Origin: Blastocystis sp. Blastoise
Lineage: Eukaryota > Sar > Bigyra > Opalinata > Blastocystidae
Direction of reading: 5' to 3'
DNA: 64,000 bases
Assembly (NCBI GenBank): GCA_039096225.1
Contig: JBBPEB010000003.1
Coordinates: forward strand, 676,001 to 740,000
Of the stretch, positions 57,112 through 64,000 are shown piece after piece. The position numbers were made by a program, and so were the translations under genes. Positions within the stretch are counted from its first letter, which is position 1. Every line of letters begins with the position of its first letter. A model generated the notes under the pieces. The model made no database searches. It was not told where the DNA came from and saw only the letters and a program-made list of their open reading frames with translations.

Positions 57112-60100
57112 GTTATTGTTATTATTATTGTTATTATTATTATTATTATTATGTATAGAAGAACGACGAGGAATAGAAGGAATAGAATTTCTATTTTTAT
57201 CTAAATTTGATTTCAGTATTAATCTTAAATGATATAAATCAATTTGTATAAAATTATGGCTTCCGTAAGAACGTTGTATCCATATTGAATCTGGTAAATT
57301 CTATATATATATTATTATTATTATTATTATAAAAAAATATAATAAATATAAATACAAAAAAAATATTAATAAATATAAAAAAAAATATTAATAAATATAT
57401 AAATAATAATATATACACTTAATTCATTAGGTAATTGTAATTCTGGAAATCTATTTTTAATCATTTCATTAAATAGCATATTAATATTTAATTCATCACC
57501 ATTATCATCATAATAATAATTATGGTGATCAAAGAATATAGATATCATAAAATTAGTTAAATGTATATATAATGGTGAAGGTCTATTTAAATAACACATA
57601 ATAAATGAACAGCTACTTATAAGTATAGAAGAACAATAATTATATAATGATATATAATAAGAAGCAGAAGTAGTATTAGAATCAGCTTTATTAAATAACA
57701 TAGGTAATGCTAATAACAATTGGGGTAAGAAATCAATAGAATTAAAAAAGTCACATATTCTTGAAACTAAAAATTTCTATAGATATATAGATAGAATAAT
57801 ATATTGTAAATATATATATATATTATATTGAAATTTAAATAATATAGAATAATATAGAATAATATATAATCATATATAATAATAATAATTATAATAATAA
57901 AAAAATATATATATAATAAAGTTATTATATCTATATATATACATCATGATGGCATAATAATCTACTTAATAATAAACCACATTTTTCAGCATATTCTGGA
58001 TATGCAAGTATAAAACTATTATTAATAAGTAAATTCATAATAGAATATAAACAACTTGAAAAATTATCATTATTATTATTATCTAAACATTTTGAAATAT
58101 TAAAGAAATATAAGCATATATTTGGATATTCTAAATGTATATCTGTTAATAATAAATCTAATATAGCATTAGCTATTTGTATTTCTGTAGAATTATATTC
58201 TGAATATATTTTAGAATCATAAACACAATTTTCTAAATCTAATAATAAATTGGCATATTTTGTTACTATTAATTGGGATATTTCTTCATTTTGTTCAAAA
58301 AATGCTAATAATATTTGTTTATCTTCACTTTTTACTAATCCTTGAAAAACAGATATACTAGCTTTTTGTAAATTAGAATAAGGTAAATGTATAAAATTTA
58401 ATATATTAAATAATATTTGTTTTTCTTCTAATAATATAGATGTTATATTACTCATAGAAGAATAACCATATATAGAAGGTAAAGAAGTATGTATATCAAT
58501 AATATCTTGTGATGTAATTTGTGTTAATAATACAATTAATCTTAATACATTTGATTTCTGTTGAATATTCCATTCATTAGTATCAAATAATGAAGTATCA
58601 AATTGTACTATTTCTAATTCGGATGCATTTATATCAGGTACTATCTTTGTAGGTGCATGAGATGCCATTATGGGATCATCTAAAATATTAAGCAACTATA
58701 TATATTATATTATATATATATGAGATATGTAGAATAGTAATTAGAATCATAAATATATAGAGATATAATAAATAATATAATAAATAATATAATATAATAT
58801 AATATAATAAATAATATAATAAATAAATAATAAATAATAAATAATAAATAATAAATAATAAATAATAAATAATATAATAAATAATAAATAATATAATAAA
58901 TAATATAATAAATAATAAATAATATAATAAATAATATAATAATATAATAAATAATATAATAAACTATATATATATACTTTTTTAAGTATATCTTTTTGAC
59001 CAAGTATTCTATTAATAAGAGCACAAGTAGGACTATTTTTCCATATTGATATATCATTATTTTGTCTTCTTATTAATAAATAACGTTCTATTATAGAAGA
59101 ATATATATTTAAACATATAGAATTAATTTTTTGTTTTTCAAATTTCATATATTCACTATAATAAAATGTATCATTTGATAAAAATATATCATAAGTAATA
59201 TAACCTAAAATACAAAATAAAAATGGACTTTCAAATATATCATCATTATTTATTTCTTTTAATAAACATTCTATACATTCTAAAAATCCAATAGTTGTTT
59301 CATAACAACCTTTTTTCTTTTCTACATTATTTAATTCTAATTTTAATCCATAATTTGGTAAATAAGAAGAGAATGAATAGGAAGGATCAAATAATATATT
59401 CGTTTGATTATTATATATAGATATAGAAGATAAAGAAGAAGAAGTTCGATTATTATTATTCTTCATAAGATTATTAATAGAATTCATAGGATTCATAGAA
59501 TTAATAGAATTTTTATCATTATTATTATTATTATTATTAATAGGAGAATCAGCATATTTTAATAATCCATTTTCCATTTTTTTCCATATAATAACACAAT
59601 ATTCAGGTTTACATAACATTTTCTTTAATATAGAATATAATGATCCTTTAATAAAACTAGCAGTAGGTAAGAATAATAAATGTAATATACTATTTAATAA
59701 TGTATTACCTTCTTTTTCTGTTAATAATTTAAATAAATAAGGTGAATCAAATATAGTAGATATTAAATAGCCAATAGATGCTAAATTATGTATTTCATCT
59801 TCATATTGAAAACGTATAGAATGATCTTTATCTTTAATACATACCATAATATCTTGTTCACATTGTATAAATGCAGAAAAAAATCTAGACCAATTAATTA
59901 ATTCAGAAGGTTGATTTTGAATAAATTGAAATATTTCTATTGAATTAACAATAGAAGTATTTGCAATACATTGTAGAAATCTGACATAATGAGGAAATAA
60001 ATTAGATTCAATTTGACAACGTTCAGATAATATATAACATAATTCAAATATACTATTTCTTTCTTTATTTTGTAAATCTGAAAAATTAATTAAAAATTCT

Positions 60101-62187
60101 GGAACCTGTTTTAATAAATAACTAAATAAATATAATAAATCTTGTAAACAATCAGGTACATTTGCTTTAATAAATGATTTATGCTCATTATCTAATTGTT
60201 CATGATAATAAGAATAACCTACTAATTCACCATATTGAAGTGTCTGAATATTAATATATCTATATATATATATTATTATTATTATTTATTCTATAATTTT
60301 ATTATTATTTATATAATATTATATTATTTATTCTATAATATTATTATTTATTATATAATATTATATTATAATATTATATTATATTATTTATATATTATTA
60401 TATTATTTATATAATATTATTATTTATTCTATAATATTATATCATTTATTCTATAATAATATTCTTAATCTATATATATATATATATACCTAATAAGAAG
60501 TTGATAGATCGAATAGAATATGAAATCACATTGTTCTGTATTTGAATATGATAATAAGCATGCCATTTTATGTAAATTGTAAAAAGGATGTTGTAATAAT
60601 GACTATATATATATACATAATGAATATATATTATTATATTAATTATAATAATAAATAAATCTATATATAACTTAAAAAATTACATAATAATAAATAAAAT
60701 AAAATATTATAAATATACTTTCTCTAGCATTTTTTCCATATTAATAAAAGTAGTTCTATCAATGACAGAATTATGATCTTCCATAAGAATAGAAAAAGCA
60801 AATTGAATAATTCCTTGATAAATATAAACATCTTCATTCTCATTATTAAATAAAGTATATAATGTTTTCATTGTATTTTCATTAAATAATATTTTTTGTT
60901 GATTTTCACCTGTTTGTATATTAATAGTATAACGATCAATATCGAATGATGTCAATAAGCAACATATTAATATATTAATAAATAACATATTACTATGAGA
61001 TGGTTCATAAGAAAATAATAATCTACCTGTCATTTGAAACTCTTTAAAAAATGATATTATTAATTTCCATATTTTTGTTATTAATATATCATCAATCTAT
61101 ATATATATAGAAATAGTAGAACTATAAATTATATTAAATATATTTATTTTTCTTGAATATATTTTTTAAACAATAATATAAATAGAATAATATAAATAGA
61201 ATAATGTAAATAGAATAATATAAATATAATAATATAAATAGAATCACTAAATATATACAATTTGAATATGTATAGCAGAATATAAAGCTAAAGAAGAATA
61301 GAATAAATCATCTTTATAAGAATTATATTGTTTATGTTCATTTAATATAGTTTCCATAAATAAAAGTATATTCTCTATATAATGATGAGATAATATAGTT
61401 TGACATAATTCTTTTAATTCTGGCTTATCATTATTTTCACGATCTTCATCATTCTTTATAAATATTCTTTGAAGAGCCTATTATAGATAATAGTATATGA
61501 TAATATAATATGATAATATAATAATATAATATTAATAATATTAATAATATAATAATATATAATATAATAATATAATAATATAATAATATAATAATATAAT
61601 AATATAATAATATGATATAATACAATAATTTAAAAAAAAAATAAAATAAAAACAAAATAAAACAAAATATAATATAAATAAAAAAATATATATATACTCT
61701 CATTAAACAAATAACACAACGTAAACGTTGAATACGTTCTCTATAATAAAGTGTTCGAGTTATATCTTTAGAAGATTCTGTTCTATAATTCATTATAGAA
61801 TTTCGAACTGAAGGTGTATATGAACCAAAATAAAACTTAGCACATTCAAATTCATTAATATGTAATTCGGAACATAATGAACGTATATCATCTATATCAT
61901 TCTGAGATAATCCTTGATTCTGATCATCAAATATAACAGCACCAACAGTTAGAGAACTACTATATATTAAAATAAAAATAGTAATTTGAAATGAAGTAAA
62001 TTATTTTTTAATACCCATTTGGTAATGGTTCTGGATCTTTATAATTGATATTGTAAATGAATTCTGAATGTTTTTCTAAGAAATCTCTCACAGAAGGTAA
62101 CATTTGTGGATCACAATCACTATTAACGTAGTCATTGATTTTCTCATAAAAATTATGGAAACGCTGACAGTAATTTTCGATATTCAT
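55074..62187 (-). CDS. NUP205: Nup205/Nup192-like scaffold nucleoporin
   Basis: About 16 exons, roughly 1,800 residues, all helical. Starts MNIENYCQRFHNFYEKINDY. The N-terminal region shows the family pattern: a helix ending in the DDIRSLCSELHINEFECAKF motif, then RERIQRLRCVICLM (compare the RRxLIxxLRxLL region) and EDVYIYQGIIQFAFSILMED, matching the block around LxxTVRLAWALAL. Further on come FLFCILGYITYDI, ISVFQGLVKSEDKQIL and near the end DKMGATILIQNDI with YKYIYECPLYKSI, like the conserved MGxxLLxxxGxLxxLxxC segment. A polyAsn tract (57076-57151) and several A/T minisatellite introns interrupt it. The protein forms the inner ring of the nuclear pore with Nup93/Nup155-type partners. No stops break the frame. 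Identification is by motif spacing, as the family is weakly conserved; Nup188 is the alternative. Confidence 0.72.
55971..56096. repeat. Minisatellite intron, 9-base unit (aataaatat)n
   Basis: About 13 units of ataataaat-type sequence fill an intron of the Nup205-like gene. A homologous-looking array of aataatataataaataat units fills another intron of the same gene at about 58785-58965. Both sit between gtatat and atatag ends. Confidence 0.85.
57076..57151 (-). repeat. PolyAsn codon tract in the Nup205-like gene
   Basis: About 25 (TTA/TTG)n triplets on the plus strand read as AAT/AAC on the minus strand, encoding a run of asparagines just after SIPRRSSIH in the nucleoporin. Coding-side trinucleotide expansion; length probably varies between strains. 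Confidence 0.8.
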
Positions 62188-62752
62188 TTTCTTTTGGCAA
62201 TGAAAAGGAAATACGTATTCAATAGTATTTGTTATTCTTTCAAATGAAAATAATTGTGAGAAAAACCAACTTATAAAGAAATAAAATTTTCATGAATATT
62301 TAGAAGAAATTCAGTGTAATTTGAAAATATTTCAAAAATAATATATTGTGGAGAAAAACCATGGTTTTATTATTTCAAATATATTTTTCTTGTTCTACCT
62401 TTCAATATGCAATTTATGTTCATTCTACTTACTCATAACAAATACATATGTTGACTAATATCTAAGTAAATAATATAAAGATCAAGAAGACGTGATGTGA
62501 TTCATTATTATTTTTTTATGTTCTTTTTAATCATAAGTATAATGCTTTTTGATGTATGAAATGTGTTCAAGAGTTGAAAACATCAAATTATTACTTATTT
62601 TCTTAAATATTAAAATTTTGTAAACCAAAAAGTCAATTATGTCATGTTTAAAGAACGTAATTATCTAATATATTGTTTATTTATTCTAAAAGAAATATAA
62701 TAAATAAAAATTAGAAAAAAGATAATCGTAAAAAGTCAAATTCGTTTAACAA
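62188..62752. promoter_or_regulatory. Upstream region of the Nup205-like gene
   Basis: These 565 bases lie between two minus-strand genes and so should hold the nucleoporin promoter and the 3' end of the pyrophosphatase transcript. No simple repeats and no frame of note. No core element identified. Confidence 0.3.
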
Positions 62753-64000
62753 TTATGATTTATTTGGGTAATTCTTTCTATGCTTCAAGTAGATCTCATG
62801 TGTTGGTAGAATAACTCGTTCAAGAGCCTCTCTCTCAAAAATAGGCTATATAAATAATTATAAAAGTCATAAAATAATAATTTTATAGATAAAGAGCATA
62901 TAGAATAATAGTAAGAATTATCAGTCAATATAATATATATAATATATATATATACCATTCCTTGATAAGCTAAAGAATTTGCTGCTTTTCCATCAGGTAT
63001 TTTATAGTTAATAAGCCACTGTCTCATATTTGTCAATTCATTATGATAAGCTTCAAAGAAATCCAAATAATCTATATTATTAATATATAGTAAATATTTA
63101 TATATATTATTAATATAGATTTTTTTTTTTTTGTTTATTATTATAAATTATATATATAGAATAATAAATAAAATAAAAAAAAAGTTTATCTATAAATATA
63201 TTTATAAATAAATAAAAATAGGATTATATAAAATTATTTTAAAAATTATTTTTTATTTTTGTAAAAAAAAATATATATATATATATACCTCTTAATTGAC
63301 TACATTTGGGATCTTTAACATTAACCCCTAATAATTTCCAATCCATTTCTTCTTGATCTACTAATGCTAATGCTCCAAATACACGAATCTATATATATAT
63401 ATATATATATAATTATGTTTATTAATAGTTTTTAATTTAGAAAATATATATATATATATATATAGAATAGAAACTTTTCTAAATAATATATATATATATA
63501 TACTATTATTATTATAGTATATATATTATAGCATCTATTTAATATATATATATAACATAATATATATACATTATAGACATCTCCTGTAAGAGCAGGTAAA
63601 TAACTAAAATCGAGTACATCTAAGGGATCATCATCTCCTTTAAAAGAACCAATATCTGTTAATTCATTAACTAAGGGAGACTCCCAAGTTTGAGGTAAAG
63701 CACCATAATGAATCATACTTGGAGCAGCATAATATCTAGGGAATATATATAGGAATATATAGGAATATTATATATAATAGAATATATAATATAAAAATAA
63801 TATTATATTTAATAATAATATAATAATAATAACTATAATAATAATAACTATAATAATAACTATAAATATAACTATAATAATATAATAATAATAACTATAA
63901 TAATAACTATAATCATAACAATAATATAATAATAATATAATAATAATAATTTAATAATAACTATAACCATAATAATATCTTGGTTTTCCTTTCTTTTCAT
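62753..64000 (-). CDS. PPA: Soluble inorganic pyrophosphatase (5' end outside window)
   Basis: Exons at 63975-64000 (partial), 63570-63735, about 63290-63390, 62957-63071 and 62753-62846. Family I eukaryotic signatures are intact: KKGKPR then SMIHYGALPQTWESP, FKGDDDPLDVLDFS (the catalytic Asp triad D-x-D-P-x-D), VFGALALVDQEEMDWKLLGV (further metal and phosphate ligands), WLINYKIPDGKAANSLAYQG, and the C-terminus EIYLKHRKNYPNKS. It hydrolyses pyrophosphate in the cytosol and pulls biosynthetic reactions forward. The junction between the first two exons has no clean GT donor: agatattat is repeated at both sides, so that boundary is uncertain. The start lies right of the window. Confidence 0.9.

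Overview
The window is very A+T-rich nuclear DNA from a single-celled eukaryote. Most genes are broken by short GT-AG introns, nearly all starting gtatat and ending atatag. Exons code for polyasparagine tracts, and intergenic spacers are short. The gene set (Tousled-like kinase, SHPRH, a Nup205/Nup192-type nucleoporin, an ITFG2-like protein, BTB-TLDc proteins, a USP9X-like protease) fits a protist better than a fungus, because Tousled-like kinases are absent from the best-known fungi. I cannot name the species; an opalinate/stramenopile-like or amoeboid protist is only a guess.

Layout. 0-2 kb: last exon of an unknown gene, then BTB-TLDc gene 1, which needs a -1 frameshift exactly at an A AAA AAG heptamer. 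2.4-4.3 kb: a Ser/Thr/Pro-rich protein whose frame stays open past an in-frame TGA. 4.8-9.8 kb: a CACTA-like (Tnp2) transposon region with tandem repeats, a small divergent gene and a large transposase gene. 10-13.8 kb: a large Cys-rich repeat protein. 13.9-19 kb: a decayed locus, with a truncated and frameshifted BEACH protein followed by a USP9X-like deubiquitinase that keeps its catalytic boxes but carries three in-frame stops. 19-23.5 kb: gene-poor DNA with paired hairpins, a 62-residue protein with unusually GC-rich codons, and one orphan exon.

23.6-34 kb: BTB-TLDc gene 2; a Tousled-like kinase; divergent from it a small Cys-cluster/UVR-like protein; an ITFG2-like protein; and divergent from that an unusual Hsp70 that ends in a membrane anchor instead of the lid. 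34-40 kb: a large secreted or type I membrane protein with repeated Cys/Trp modules and a He_PIG-like domain, then a multi-pass membrane protein. 40-46.6 kb: a very Asn-rich coiled-coil protein. 47-54 kb: SHPRH-type SNF2/PHD/RING ligase. 55-62 kb: Nup205/Nup192-like scaffold nucleoporin. 62.7-64 kb: soluble inorganic pyrophosphatase, entering from the right edge.

Most genes look like independent housekeeping or surface functions, not one pathway. The informational genes (TLK for chromatin assembly, SHPRH for replication-stress ubiquitination, Nup205 for the nuclear pore) lie within 40 kb of each other but are not otherwise linked. The best leads are the tail-anchored lidless Hsp70, the in-phase slippery heptamer in BTB-TLDc gene 1, the decaying USP9X/BEACH locus, the transposon with its divergent partner gene, and the 21-nt intron in SHPRH. 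All exon boundaries were read by eye and need transcript confirmation.
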